From: JAFGOG01 sp034429215
GTDB taxonomy: Bacteria; Chloroflexota; Anaerolineae; JAAYZQ01
Length of the DNA: 64,000 bases
Assembly (NCBI GenBank): GCA_034429215.1
Contig: DAOUGI010000093.1
Location: forward strand, 1 to 64,000
Direction of reading: 5' to 3'
Shown: piece after piece, positions 23,784 through 33,045 of the stretch
How positions within the stretch are numbered: position 1 is the stretch's first letter
How the letters are laid out: each line of letters opens with the position of its first letter
Notes under the pieces: generated by a model
The model's database searches: none
What the model saw: only the letters and a program-made list of their open reading frames with translations
What the model was told of the DNA's origin: nothing
Made by a program: the position numbers and the translations under genes

Positions 23784-25247
23784 TCATTCTATGAAAGGGG
23801 CCAAGTGCCGCCGGAAATGCGCTTCAAGCCGCGCATAATGGGCCTCCTCGGCGCCTCGCAGCGCGGCCACAAGCCGCGCGCCAAGGGCATCGAGCACCGA
23901 GCCAAAGGTCACGTGCAGCGCCTGCCGGGTGTCAAACTGGTCGAGCAGGTCCGGCAGATCGGCATCGCTCACCGCCTGCGGCACAGGGACGTTGGACAGT
24001 TGAGCCGAGACGTGGTAGGTGGCCCGATCGGTCTCGTACCGCCCCCGGCTAAAGTCCAGGATCTCGCGGAAGAAGGCCGGATCTATCCCGGCTATCGCCC
24101 GCAGCGCTTCCAGGTAGCTGGTGCCGGCGGTCTTTAGATGGACCAGGCCCTGGGTGTGGCGGGCGACGATCGGGTAGACGCTGAACTTGTCGGACCCCGA
24201 GTGCAGGCTGAGCTTGTAGGGTCCCAGGGCGCGGGCGATGGCGGCATGCTGGGCGAACTGGGTCTCAAACTCGGCCAGATCGCCGATATAGTCCACGCCC
24301 TTTTCAAAGCGGCCCACGTAGCGGGGCGCCAGGCTGACCCACTGCACACCCAGCCGCCTCAGCTCACAGGCGATGAACCAGTGCTCTTCGACTGAGGTCG
24401 GCGTTTCGGTCTCGTCTACCGACATCTCTAGCTCGAAATCGCCCGCCTGTGCCGCCAGGTGGCGGTACATGCGGACGGTATGGGCGATAGCCCGGCCATA
24501 CTTGGCCGCGGCCCGGGCCAGGGTAACTGGAGTGAACTCGATGGAGCAGCCACTGGCCTCGAAGCGACGGTTGAGGTATCGAGATCGCAGCGATTCTGGC
24601 GAGTCTTGGAAGAGATCCCAGGGCAACGCCTGAAGCTTGGCCTCCAGCAGATCCGCAGCGGCCGTGTGCGCCTCATTGTCCACGTGGTCGCCAGGGTCGA
24701 CCGTGAAGAAGGTATAGCCGGCCGCGACGCACAGGTCGATGTCGGCGGTAGTTTTCAGGTGGTCGGCGTCGGCGCCCCACGGCTCTTGCCAGCCCTCCTG
24801 GAAGAGACCCCACATGGCATCGTCGATCACCCGCTGAGGGGTGCGGCCCGTGCGGGCATTTTCGCGCATCGACTGCTGGGCCCAGATCGGGGCCATCCCC
24901 CCCACTGCCCGGACGGCGCGGACGTGTCCCGGCGTGGCCAGTCCCAGCCGGTCGCCACAGCCGGCCGATTTGACCAAGCCCAACGGCCGGGGGTTGAGCC
25001 AGGACAGCCGGGCGCGCAGCGCCGCGGCATTGGCAGCCGACAGCGGGCAGAGCAGGAGGTCACCCTGCAGTTCGCCCTCAAACGACGCCGCGTCGCCCAC
25101 AACGGCCAGGGCCTTTTCTGTACCCGCAGCCTGGCGGACCAGGAAATAGGTCGTGCTCTCCAGCTCGACCACGGAACGGGGGTAAAGCTGCCAACCGGGC
25201 AAAAGCTGCAAGCGCCCGGACTCGGGAATGTGCCAATCTTCCAGCAT
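23784..25247 (-). CDS. uxaE: Tagaturonate epimerase UxaE
   Basis: 487 residues, colinear with the UxaE family that interconverts D-tagaturonate and D-fructuronate. Signature stretches: GYTFFTVDPGDHVDNEA, ELEMSVDETETPTS and YKLSLHSGSDKFSVYPIVA, whose acidic and His residues would hold the metal. In the inositol pathway of Thermotoga this enzyme receives the tagaturonate made by IolO. It follows eda by two bases, with GAGGAG eight bases before the ATG; the short dispersed repeat lies just upstream. Confidence 0.88.
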   Translation of the reverse strand: MLEDWHIPESGRLQLLPGWQLYPRSVVELESTTYFLVRQAAGTEKALAVVGDAASFEGELQGDLLLCPLSAANAAALRARLSWLNPRPLGLVKSAGCGDRLGLATPGHVRAVRAVGGMAPIWAQQSMRENARTGRTPQRVIDDAMWGLFQEGWQEPWGADADHLKTTADIDLCVAAGYTFFTVDPGDHVDNEAHTAAADLLEAKLQALPWDLFQDSPESLRSRYLNRRFEASGCSIEFTPVTLARAAAKYGRAIAHTVRMYRHLAAQAGDFELEMSVDETETPTSVEEHWFIACELRRLGVQWVSLAPRYVGRFEKGVDYIGDLAEFETQFAQHAAIARALGPYKLSLHSGSDKFSVYPIVARHTQGLVHLKTAGTSYLEALRAIAGIDPAFFREILDFSRGRYETDRATYHVSAQLSNVPVPQAVSDADLPDLLDQFDTRQALHVTFGSVLDALGARLVAALRGAEEAHYARLEAHFRRHLAPFIE

Positions 25248-25249
25248 GG

Positions 25250-25969
25250 TTATTCTCCTCGACCTCGTGCCGCATGTCTCTGGCGGCCTGTTTTCACGGC
25301 GGCAACAAACGCGGCCGCCCGCCGGGTCAGCTCGGCCAAAAGGTCCCGGCCTCCCAGGCCGGGATCGCCGGAATCAAGCAGAGCCTGGTCAATCAGCGCG
25401 CTGCCGACGCCCAGCGCCGCCGCGCCACTGCGCATATACTCGGCGGCGTTGTCCAGGGTTACCCCGCCGACCGGCACGATCCGCAACTGCGGCAGTGGTG
25501 CGCGGATGGCGCGGAGCATGGCCGGACCGCCGACCTCCGCCGGGAAGAGCTTGATCAAGCCGGCGCCCGCGTTGTGCGCGGCCAGCATCTCGGTCGGCGT
25601 GTAGCAGCCGGGAACGGCCACAACGTCATGGCGGTTGCACAGCCGGATCACCTCGACGTCGAGCGTCGGCGAGACGATCAGGCCGGCGCCGGCCTGGATC
25701 GCAGCTTGAGCCGTCTCGGCGTCGAGCACGGTGCCGGCGCCAAGAAGCACGTCTCCACCCAGACGGGCGGACGCCGCGGCGATCACCTCCAGCGCACCGG
25801 GCGTGGTCACCGTCACCTCGATCGCTCGCACCCCACCGCGCCAGATGGCCTCGGCCGCGGCGACCAACTGGTCCGACGTCCCGGCCTGGCCGACCGTGAC
25901 CTTTTTGGCGCGCATGATGGCAATGATGCCGGCATCGGTGACAAGCCTGAGCCGCTCGGCTTTATTCAT
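25250..25969 (-). CDS. eda: KDPG/KHG aldolase
   Basis: 239 residues. GGVRAIEVTVTTPGAL has the catalytic Glu, GAGTVLD follows, and AGAGLIKLFPAE carries the Schiff-base Lys. It splits 2-keto-3-deoxy-6-phosphogluconate into pyruvate and glyceraldehyde-3-phosphate, the last step of the uronate/inositol route. The protein is about 25 residues longer than usual. The extra C-terminal part is encoded by a palindrome (GDPGLGGRDLL) and by the dispersed GCCGCAT..CTGGCGGC repeat. The ATG at 25969 has GGAGAG upstream. Confidence 0.95.
   Translation of the reverse strand: MNKAERLRLVTDAGIIAIMRAKKVTVGQAGTSDQLVAAAEAIWRGGVRAIEVTVTTPGALEVIAAASARLGGDVLLGAGTVLDAETAQAAIQAGAGLIVSPTLDVEVIRLCNRHDVVAVPGCYTPTEMLAAHNAGAGLIKLFPAEVGGPAMLRAIRAPLPQLRIVPVGGVTLDNAAEYMRSGAAALGVGSALIDQALLDSGDPGLGGRDLLAELTRRAAAFVAAVKTGRQRHAARGRGE
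25267..25288 (-). repeat. Short dispersed repeat (GCCGCAT..CTGGCGGC), copy 1
   Basis: 22 bases overlapping the eda 3' end and placed about 20 bases before the uxaE start. Same sequence family as copies near 44.65, 44.69, 47.84 and 56.69 kb. Confidence 0.6.
25344..25364. repeat. Palindromic repeat inside eda
   Basis: Arms TCCCGGC and GCCGGGA around CTCCCAG. Nearly the same palindrome lies between genes at 46781-46800, so this copy looks inserted into the eda coding end. Confidence 0.5.
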
Positions 25970-26011
25970 ACCACATGTCTCTCCAGATCGCAACCCCTGT
26001 TGGGGTGCAGA

Positions 26012-27184
26012 CTAGCGGCGGGTGCGCGCAGGGCCGCCGCCCGCCGCGTCGGCCTGCAACAGGGCCTGGATGTCAGCCCGGTCGACGATCGGCAGGTCGA
26101 ACATCAGCGTTTGCTGCAAGCGGGTGGCCGCATCGCCTACCAGGATCCCCTTGGCAATCCCGGCCTTCCAGTCCGGGACCTTGCCAGCCGCGCCAGCGCC
26201 GGCCGTCAGCAGCCCGTAGTAAAAGCCGGCCAGCCAAGCGTCGCCGCCGCCCAGGCTGTCCAGCAGCGTCATAGAGCGGATGGCCGCCGAGCGCGCCAGG
26301 TGGCCATCGCCGTCGACCGCCGCCGATTCCCAGCGCTGCTGCTCGAAAGAATCGGCATAGCGGCGGGTGACGGCCACGATGCGGACGCCCAGCCGCCGGC
26401 GCACCTGCTCGGCAAAGGCGAGCAAGTCATCGTCCTCCAGAGGACCCACGTCGCCGGCCAGCACCCGCCCGGGCGGGTATTGGCCGCAGCCGATGCCGTA
26501 AAAGTGGGCCATGTCGAAGAGACTGGTGATCAACACATCCACGCCTTCGGCCAGGGCGGCATCAAGCGCGCCGCGCGCCTGATCGACCGTCCACAACGTG
26601 CTGCGATAGTTCCAGTCCAGGCCTACCAGGCAGCTGGCAGGCCGGCAGCCGAGCGCCTCCTTGAACGCCTCGTAACCGTAGCTGCGCTCGTAGCCGCTGT
26701 GCACAGCCAGGCCAAAGGTGATACCCGAGGTGTGAAACAGCCGCGCATCGCGCAGGGCGGCGGTCCAATCGACCATGCCCGCACCCAGGCGCGAGGCGGC
26801 CGAGTACATGCGCTGGTAGGTGCCGCTCCCCGGCCGGGGCGTGCAGCCCAGCTCGTACAGGTAGCGGCCGATCGGCTCGACGGCCGGCGCCCAGACAAAG
26901 TGCGCCGTGTCCACGCCCTGCTCGCGGGCGACGTTGCGCACTGCGCGGCCGTAGGCGTTATCGGGCACGCGGGTGACATAGCCGGACGGGATGCCCAGCC
27001 GGCTGAGGCCGATGGCAACGCTGTATTCGCTGCCCGCCAACGACAGGTGGACGAAACGCGTGCGCTCGAGGCGCTCTTGGTCGGCCGGCGTGTCGCGGAC
27101 CATGACCTCGCCGCAGGTGACAAAGGCCGGGCCGCGACCGGCGAAGCAGCTCAGATCGTCCCCAGTTATGTCTAATTCGTTCAC
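26012..27184 (-). CDS. kdgK: PfkB-family sugar kinase, probable 2-keto-3-deoxygluconate kinase
   Basis: 390 residues. CGEVMVRDTPADQERL and LAGSEYSVAIGLSRLG at the N-terminus bind substrate; SLGGGDAWLAGFYYGLL holds the anion hole and catalytic Asp of the ribokinase fold. The context (uxaE, eda next door) indicates KDG as substrate, giving KDPG for Eda. It is longer than typical KdgK (about 310-340), with extra residues in the middle. The GTG start overlaps the stop of the upstream dehydrogenase by four bases. Confidence 0.85.
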   Translation of the reverse strand: MNELDITGDDLSCFAGRGPAFVTCGEVMVRDTPADQERLERTRFVHLSLAGSEYSVAIGLSRLGIPSGYVTRVPDNAYGRAVRNVAREQGVDTAHFVWAPAVEPIGRYLYELGCTPRPGSGTYQRMYSAASRLGAGMVDWTAALRDARLFHTSGITFGLAVHSGYERSYGYEAFKEALGCRPASCLVGLDWNYRSTLWTVDQARGALDAALAEGVDVLITSLFDMAHFYGIGCGQYPPGRVLAGDVGPLEDDDLLAFAEQVRRRLGVRIVAVTRRYADSFEQQRWESAAVDGDGHLARSAAIRSMTLLDSLGGGDAWLAGFYYGLLTAGAGAAGKVPDWKAGIAKGILVGDAATRLQQTLMFDLPIVDRADIQALLQADAAGGGPARTRR

Positions 27185-28251
27185 GGAATAACCACCACCT
27201 TGACCGCGCCGCCCAGTCGCTTTTCGGCCGTCTCAAAGGCGGCATGAATGTCGCCGAGCGGGAAACGGTGGGTGATCAGCGGCGACAGGTCGACCGTGCC
27301 GCGGCCCAGCAAGGCCAGCGCCTGGGCCAGGGAGCACTCGCCCTCAGCCTTGGATCCGGCGACGGTGATGTTCCACTGCACGATCTTGTTGACGTTCAGC
27401 GGGGCCGGCTCTTTGTACATGGCGATCAGGACCACCCGGCCGTTTTTCTTGGCCATCTCCACGGCGTCGGCCGCGGCCTGCGAGGTACCGGCGCATTCGA
27501 GCACGGCGCTGGCGCCCACGCCGCCGGTCAGCTCAAAGATGCGCTCGACGACATTTTCCTCGCGGGTGTTGAGCAGCAAATCGGCGCCCAGGTCGCGCCC
27601 CAGGGCCAGCCGCTCCGACCGGGTGCCGGTCAGGATGATCGTGCCGGCGCCCAGCAGGCGGGCCATGGCCACGGCCATGAGGCCGATCGGGCCCGGGCCA
27701 GAGACAACGACCGTCTCCCCGGCCCGGATGCCGCCGATGCGGCGGATGCCGTAGAGCGAGGTGGCCGCGGTGGTGATGAGCGTCGCCTGGTCGAGCGGCA
27801 TGCCGGCCGGCACCTTGTAGACCGAGTTGACGTGGTTGCAGACATACTCGGCATAGCCGCCGTTGGTGGAAAAGCCATAGTGGCGATGGCCCTTGCCGGC
27901 CTGCCCATAGTTGAGGCAGGTGGTATACAGCCCATCGCGGCAGTTGGCGCACACGCCACAACCCTTGTGCGGCTCGACGGCGACGGGATCGCCCACCGCC
28001 AGCTCAGTTACCCCTGGTCCCAGCGCGGCGACGGTGCCGGTGTATTCGTGGCCAAAGATGAACTTGCCGTAGGGTGGGTGGTTCGGCCAGCCGTGGGCCA
28101 ATATCTTGGGGTCGGTGCCGCAGATGGCGCAGGCCGCCACCTTGATCAGCACCTCATCCGGGCCGGGCTCGGGCACCGGGTAATCGTCCACCAGGCGCAT
28201 GTCACCCTCACCGTACAAGACGGCCGCGCGCATGGTTTTTGGAATGGGCAT
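27181..28251 (-). CDS. Zinc-dependent MDR dehydrogenase
   Basis: 356 residues: ACAICGTDPKILAHG (catalytic zinc), GHEYTGTVAALG, structural-zinc CGVCANCRDGLYTTC, and the NAD fold VVVSGPGPIGLMAVAMARL. Substrate unknown, but the place directly before kdgK makes it a candidate for the uronate reductase step (tagaturonate/fructuronate to aldonate), which no other gene here clearly supplies. Coupled to kdgK by a 4-base overlap and 12 bases after the preceding MDR gene. Confidence 0.85.
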   Translation of the reverse strand: MPIPKTMRAAVLYGEGDMRLVDDYPVPEPGPDEVLIKVAACAICGTDPKILAHGWPNHPPYGKFIFGHEYTGTVAALGPGVTELAVGDPVAVEPHKGCGVCANCRDGLYTTCLNYGQAGKGHRHYGFSTNGGYAEYVCNHVNSVYKVPAGMPLDQATLITTAATSLYGIRRIGGIRAGETVVVSGPGPIGLMAVAMARLLGAGTIILTGTRSERLALGRDLGADLLLNTREENVVERIFELTGGVGASAVLECAGTSQAAADAVEMAKKNGRVVLIAMYKEPAPLNVNKIVQWNITVAGSKAEGECSLAQALALLGRGTVDLSPLITHRFPLGDIHAAFETAEKRLGGAVKVVVIP

Positions 28252-28263
28252 TGACCGACTCCT

Positions 28264-29340
28264 CTAAAAGTGAACCAGCACTTTCATGGCGTTCTTGCGA
28301 TCCATGGCCTGGTCAAAGGCCTGCTCGTAGGCCTCGAAGGGCAGTCGATGGGTGACAAGCTGGCCGGCTACGTCCGGATGGCGCAGGGTGAAATCGAGGA
28401 CCCGCTCGAACTCGCCGGTGCCGCCGATGCTGCCCATGATCCGCCCGGCTTTGAAGGTGACCTGCTTCAGGCTGAACTGGACGGACGGGATAAAGCCGAT
28501 GGCCATGACGGTGCCCAGCGGGCGCATCAGATCGACGGCCCGGGTGAAGGACGGGGCAACGCCGGAGGTCTCGAAAATGGCGTCGTAGCCGTGGCCGGCG
28601 TACAGGCCACCGTAGCTGTCGCCGCCGCCCGCTGCCGCCAACACATCCGTCGGCGGATGTGCGCCCAGCTCCACCGCCTTGGCCACGCGCGCCTCGACCA
28701 GATCGTACAGCTCGACGTGCTCGCAGCCCTCGATGTATTTCAGCGCGAACAAGCAGGCCAGCCCGATCGTGCCGCCGCCGAGCACGAGCACGCGCTCGTG
28801 CTTGAGCTCGGGCCGCATCTCGGCCACGCGCCGCGCGGCGTGGGCCGACACGGCCAGCGGCTCGCTGAGAGCCACCAGGTCAAGGTCGGCCGCCGGGTCG
28901 GCGCGATAGACATATTTCTCGTCCTGCAAGAAGAACTGGCGCGACGCCCCGTCGACAGTGATGCCGAATTTCTCGATATGCTGGCACAGGTTGCGATCGC
29001 GGCCGCAGAACTCGCACGCGCCGCAATAGAGCGAGCAGTCGCCCGTCACCTTGTTGCCAGGGCGCAGGCGGGTCGCTTCAGGCCCAATCGCCTCGACCAC
29101 ACCCGACCACTCGTGGCCGAAATAGATCGGATAGTTCTTCGGCCCCTCATAAGTGCCCAGGTACAGCCCCATATCCGAGCCGCACAGGCCCACGGCGTGG
29201 GTGCGAACCAGCACCTGCGATCCGGCCGGCGCGACAACCTCTTTGCTAACAATCTCGGCCTGGCGACCACCCTTGAGGACAATCCCAGCCGCAAGGGCCG
29301 GGACCTTACCCTGCGATTGCATTCCCCGAATCGTGGCCAT
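28264..29340 (-). CDS. Zinc-dependent MDR dehydrogenase, second copy
   Basis: 358 residues. HAVGLCGSDMGLYLG, GHEWSGVVEAIG, CGACEFCGRDRNLC and VLVLGGGTIGLACLFAL mark a complete MDR enzyme. Its Rossmann part differs from the next gene (VELYDLVEARV), so the two are not recent duplicates. A polyol or sugar-acid substrate is likely from context. The ATG at 29340 shares one base with the preceding stop (TGATG); a longer in-frame version would lie inside the upstream gene. Confidence 0.85.
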   Translation of the reverse strand: MATIRGMQSQGKVPALAAGIVLKGGRQAEIVSKEVVAPAGSQVLVRTHAVGLCGSDMGLYLGTYEGPKNYPIYFGHEWSGVVEAIGPEATRLRPGNKVTGDCSLYCGACEFCGRDRNLCQHIEKFGITVDGASRQFFLQDEKYVYRADPAADLDLVALSEPLAVSAHAARRVAEMRPELKHERVLVLGGGTIGLACLFALKYIEGCEHVELYDLVEARVAKAVELGAHPPTDVLAAAGGGDSYGGLYAGHGYDAIFETSGVAPSFTRAVDLMRPLGTVMAIGFIPSVQFSLKQVTFKAGRIMGSIGGTGEFERVLDFTLRHPDVAGQLVTHRLPFEAYEQAFDQAMDRKNAMKVLVHF

Positions 29341-30278
29341 CAGGCTACTCGGTTGATCGGCCGGCCTTGAAGCCAAGCCTGTACGTTGTTCAGCGTTACC
29401 TGGAGGATGCGGTCGCGTGCCTCTTCGGTGTACCAGCCCAGGTGAGGCGTGACCACTACGTTGAGATCGCCAAACTCGTGATAGATCGTGCGCTCGTCCT
29501 CCAGCACGTCGAGCCCGGCGCCGCGCAGCCGGCCGGAGGCCAGCGCTTCTCTCAGCGCGCCCGTGTCGACGATCGCCCCGCGCGAGGTGTTGACCAGGAT
29601 GGTGCCCGGCTTGACCAATGCCAGTGCCCCGGCGTCGATCAGATGCTGGGTGGCAGGCAGGAGCGGAAGGTGGATGGTAACAAAATCAGCGGCGGCAAGC
29701 AGCTCGTCCAGCGGCCGGTAGACAAAGCCCAGATCGGCGGCAAGGGAGTCGTCGTGGACGACGTCGAAAGCCAGCACGGCCATGGCAAAGCCCTTGCCGA
29801 TGCGCACGCTGTGCCGGCCGATGCGGCCGACGCCAATCACACCCAGCGTCTTGCCGTACAGCTCTACCCCACCCAGGCCCGTGTCGTCGAACCGCCGTTC
29901 CTGCTTGTAGCGCTCGTTGCCACGGCAGACGTTGCGCGCCACGGCAAGCATCAGTCCAAAGGCGTGCTCGGCGATCATGTGCGCCCCATAGTCTGGCACA
30001 TTGCACACGACAATCCCCCGCGCCCGCGCCGCAGCCAGGTCGATGTGGTCGTAGCCGCTGGAACGGGTGACGATCAGCCCCAGGCTCGGACAGGCGGCCA
30101 TCACTTCGGCCGTCACCCGGGCGAACTGATCGCGCATGAGCAACACCTCTGCGTCCCGGGCCGCCGCGATCAGCTCGGCCGCCGTTCTGAGCGGCGGATG
30201 GATCTCGAACTCGCAGCCGTCGAGGCGGATGCAGTCCCGGTTCTCAAAAACGAAATCGATAAAGGCGCATCTGGCCAT
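29340..30278 (-). CDS. D-isomer-specific 2-hydroxyacid dehydrogenase
   Basis: 312 residues. NAD loop LGVIGVGRIGRHSVRIGKGF, then the catalytic triad: Arg in NTSRGAIVD, Glu in DVLEDE and His in VVTPHLGWYT. Related to D-lactate/phosphoglycerate dehydrogenases. It may reduce or oxidise a small 2-keto acid from sugar breakdown. It is coupled on both sides: start A shared with the stop of the Gfo/Idh gene, stop shared with the next start. Confidence 0.9.
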   Translation of the reverse strand: MARCAFIDFVFENRDCIRLDGCEFEIHPPLRTAAELIAAARDAEVLLMRDQFARVTAEVMAACPSLGLIVTRSSGYDHIDLAAARARGIVVCNVPDYGAHMIAEHAFGLMLAVARNVCRGNERYKQERRFDDTGLGGVELYGKTLGVIGVGRIGRHSVRIGKGFAMAVLAFDVVHDDSLAADLGFVYRPLDELLAAADFVTIHLPLLPATQHLIDAGALALVKPGTILVNTSRGAIVDTGALREALASGRLRGAGLDVLEDERTIYHEFGDLNVVVTPHLGWYTEEARDRILQVTLNNVQAWLQGRPINRVA

Positions 30279-31297
30279 TACCGGTACTCGGCCAACGCTA
30301 CCGGCCGGGCCTCCTGGTAGGAACGGGTGGCGGCCAGGCCGATCAACAGCGCAGCACGGGCGGCGTGGGCATCGACGGCAGGCTCACGGCCGGCCACCAC
30401 GCGCTCGACAAAGTCGGCCGACTGGGCCTGGTAGGCGCTGCCAAAGCGCTGGATGATATAGGGCACCATGTCGTGGACAATGCCCTGCCGGGTCAAGACG
30501 AGCAACGGCGTCTGCTGATAGTAGCCGATGTTCAGCCCGCCCTCTGTGCCCAGCACCTCGGTGCGGATGTCATAGCCGTACATCGCGTTGCGGCTGACCT
30601 CCACATTGCCCAGCCCGCCGCCTTGGAAGAGCAGGCTGACCACGGCGTTGTCGATGTCGCCCACGGTGTTGAGCTGGGGAAAGGCTAGCGTGCCGCCTTC
30701 GGTGTAGACGCGCTTTACCTCGTCGGCCATGAGCCAGCGGCCCAGGTCAAAGTCGTGGATGGCCATGTCCAGGATCAGGCCGCCGCTGACGCTTGGCCGG
30801 GCATATTCCAGGTCGGGGCAGAAGGGATCGCGGCCGATCGACTTGAAGGTGACCGGCTTGCCGATGACGCCCGCCTCGATCTGCTTCTTGGCCGCCAGGT
30901 AGCCGGCGTCAAAGCGCCGCATGAACCCGGCCTGGAACATCGTCGCCGCCCGATCGAGCACCTCGATCATCTGGTCGGTGTCTTCCAGGGTGAGGGCGAT
31001 CGGCTTTTCGCAAAAGATCGATTTTCCGGCTTTTGCTGCGGCGATGACCACCTCGCGGTGGGTGCTGGTGGACGAGGTGACAAACACCGCCTTGACGCGC
31101 GGATCGGCCAGCAGATCGCGATAATCGGCCGACCACGCCTCTACCCCCAGCTCGACGGCCAGGCTCTGTGCCCGGTCGGCGACAACGTCCGAGATGTGGA
31201 CAAGCTGGGCCTGGGGGATGGTGCGCGCCAGGTGACGCGCGTAGATCTGACCCATACGGCCGAGGCCAATAACACCAACGGGTAGTTTGCTATTCAT
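30278..31297 (-). CDS. Gfo/Idh/MocA oxidoreductase, inositol dehydrogenase-like
   Basis: 339 residues. PVGVIGLGRMGQIYARHLA (NAD fold), SIFCEKPIALTLEDTDQMI (the EKP motif), AGFMRRFDAGYLAAKKQI, and SGGLILDMAIHDFDLGRWL, with the His/Asp pair of inositol 2-dehydrogenases. One of three related genes on this strand. It lies next to iolO, so it could act on inositol, an inositol isomer or an inosose. Confidence 0.85.
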   Translation of the reverse strand: MNSKLPVGVIGLGRMGQIYARHLARTIPQAQLVHISDVVADRAQSLAVELGVEAWSADYRDLLADPRVKAVFVTSSTSTHREVVIAAAKAGKSIFCEKPIALTLEDTDQMIEVLDRAATMFQAGFMRRFDAGYLAAKKQIEAGVIGKPVTFKSIGRDPFCPDLEYARPSVSGGLILDMAIHDFDLGRWLMADEVKRVYTEGGTLAFPQLNTVGDIDNAVVSLLFQGGGLGNVEVSRNAMYGYDIRTEVLGTEGGLNIGYYQQTPLLVLTRQGIVHDMVPYIIQRFGSAYQAQSADFVERVVAGREPAVDAHAARAALLIGLAATRSYQEARPVALAEYR

Positions 31298-31354
31298 TAT
31301 GTGACTTTCTCCACAGTTAGCTATCAGCTTTCAGCTCTCACCGGCGGCCAATAA

Positions 31355-32164
31355 CTAGAATTGTAATGCTCGCAAAAAAGCGATGCCCTGCCGGGCGCTC
31401 GTGTCGGCGTCGGGCAGCGGCATGAACTCGCCCGAGACAAAGCCCTGGTAGCCGGTGCCAAAGAGAGCATCCAGCATGCTGGGAAAGTTGAGATGGCCGG
31501 CGCCGGGATACCAGCGATTCGAGTCGGCGACATGAAAATGAAAGATGCGGTCGCCGCAGGCGCGGATGCTGTCCTCGATGACCGGCTCTTCGATGTTCAT
31601 GTGAAAGGTATCGGGCATGAGGCCCATGTTCTCGGCGCCCACACGCTCAAGCAGGTCCAGCCCCTGGGTCAGGTTGTTGATGAGCGTCGTCTCGTAGCGG
31701 CAGATCGGCTCCAGGGCCAGCCGCACGCCGTGCGGCCTTGCCGCCGCACAGCACTGCTGCAGGGCGGCAACCAGCCAGTCCATGGCCTGAGCGTGGGTCA
31801 CACCCGGCTTGACAATGCCCCGCAGCAGGCCGATGACGATAGCCGCTCCGGTCTGCGCGGCAAAAGGCACGTGGGAGATGGTGCGCTCGATGGCCGCGGC
31901 CCGGATCGCCGGATCGGGGTCGGTGAACGAGAGCCCCTCCTCACCCCAGGCCTGGCCTGTGCCGATCGCCGGCACCTTCAGCCCATGGCCCGAGACGACA
32001 CGCAACAGCGCGTTCCCGTCCACCAGCTTGGGGTCGCGGATGGCCAGCTCTACGCCGTCATAGCCCAGGGCCGTGATCTTGCCCACGTTCGATTCGAAAT
32101 CGCCCTTGAAGGCAACGGCCTGGAACCTGGCCGCATGGGTCGACAGTACGATAGATAGCTTCAT
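31355..32164 (-). CDS. iolO: 5-keto-L-gluconate epimerase IolO
   Basis: 269-residue TIM-barrel epimerase. MKLSIVLSTHAARFQAVAFK, AIGTGQAW, GLSFTDPDPAIR, LEPICRYET, PDTFHMNIEE and FHFHVADSNRWYPGAGHL all match, as I recall it, the T. maritima enzyme TM0416 position by position. It turns 5-keto-L-gluconate into D-tagaturonate, the bridge from inositol to the uronate branch served by UxaE. Metal ligands are the Glu, Asp and His residues in LEP, DTFH and FHVAD. Confidence 0.85.
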   Translation of the reverse strand: MKLSIVLSTHAARFQAVAFKGDFESNVGKITALGYDGVELAIRDPKLVDGNALLRVVSGHGLKVPAIGTGQAWGEEGLSFTDPDPAIRAAAIERTISHVPFAAQTGAAIVIGLLRGIVKPGVTHAQAMDWLVAALQQCCAAARPHGVRLALEPICRYETTLINNLTQGLDLLERVGAENMGLMPDTFHMNIEEPVIEDSIRACGDRIFHFHVADSNRWYPGAGHLNFPSMLDALFGTGYQGFVSGEFMPLPDADTSARQGIAFLRALQF

Positions 32165-32218
32165 ACGATCAGCACCGCCTTGAGCTCAGCTCGCCTCTGC
32201 AAAGTATACCGCACTTCT

Positions 32219-33025
32219 CTAACGGACAAAAGCCACACCACCGTCGACGGCGATGATGGCACCGGTGATCTTGCTCGCGCGCTCGGACAGCAGGAACAGT
32301 GCGGCATCGGCCACATCGCGGGGCTCGATGTTCACCTTGAGGGCCGAGCGCTGCCGGTAGTAATCGGGGATGTCGGCCTCGGCAATATTGTAACGGCGGG
32401 CCGTGCCCAACCGGTAGGCATCGTCGGCCCACAAACCCGAGCCATCGAGGACCGCATCAGGGCAAATGGTGTTCACGCGGATGCCGAACTTGCCCAGCTC
32501 CAGGGCCAGGCTACGGGCCATAGTCAGCTCGCCGCCCTTGGTTGCACAGTACAAGCTCTTGTCCGAGGCGCCATGCAGGCCATTTTTGGACGAGATGAAC
32601 AGCAGCGAGCCAGGGGTACCCGCCGCCTTTATGATACGCACCGCCTCGCGGGCGCATTTTGCATAGCCCTTGAGGTTTGTATCGACGAGCAGGTCAATGT
32701 CCTCGTCGTCCAGGGCATCGATCGGCTTGATTTGCGTGGCGGCTGCGTTATTCACCAGGATATCCAGACGGCCGAACTCCTGCAGCGCCCGCTCAAAGGC
32801 AAGCCTCACCTGCCCGCTGTCACGCACATCGGCCAGCACGGGCAAGGCGAGACCCGGCCCGTAGCGGCCGGCCAGATCCTGGCAAACCTGGTCGAGCCTT
32901 TGAGAATGGATATCGACCAGACAAACACGAGCGCCAGCCTGCACCAGGCCCTCACCGATTGCCCGTCCGATAGCCCCCGCCCCGCCGGTGATCAATGCAA
33001 CCTGCCCGGCCAAGTTTATCTCCAT
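32219..33025 (-). CDS. Short-chain dehydrogenase/reductase
   Basis: 268 residues. TGGAGAIGRAIGEGL (cofactor), NNAAAT, the catalytic Ser in FISSKNG and YCATKGG (Tyr-x3-Lys). The C-terminus, NTICPDAVLDGSGLW then GAIIAVDGGVA, is close to the SDR half of RhaD-type bifunctional proteins and sorbitol-6-phosphate dehydrogenases. Likely works on a sugar alcohol, sugar acid or lactaldehyde-like product. Lies 20 bases after the FGGY kinase. Confidence 0.88.
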   Translation of the reverse strand: MEINLAGQVALITGGAGAIGRAIGEGLVQAGARVCLVDIHSQRLDQVCQDLAGRYGPGLALPVLADVRDSGQVRLAFERALQEFGRLDILVNNAAATQIKPIDALDDEDIDLLVDTNLKGYAKCAREAVRIIKAAGTPGSLLFISSKNGLHGASDKSLYCATKGGELTMARSLALELGKFGIRVNTICPDAVLDGSGLWADDAYRLGTARRYNIAEADIPDYYRQRSALKVNIEPRDVADAALFLLSERASKITGAIIAVDGGVAFVR

Positions 33026-33045
33026 ACTTACCTTTTCCTCTCAGA

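Noticed and set aside
25274..27175. 633-codon open frame on the plus strand
   Set aside because: Antisense across eda and kdgK, which have clear catalytic motifs; long shadow frames are normal at this GC content.
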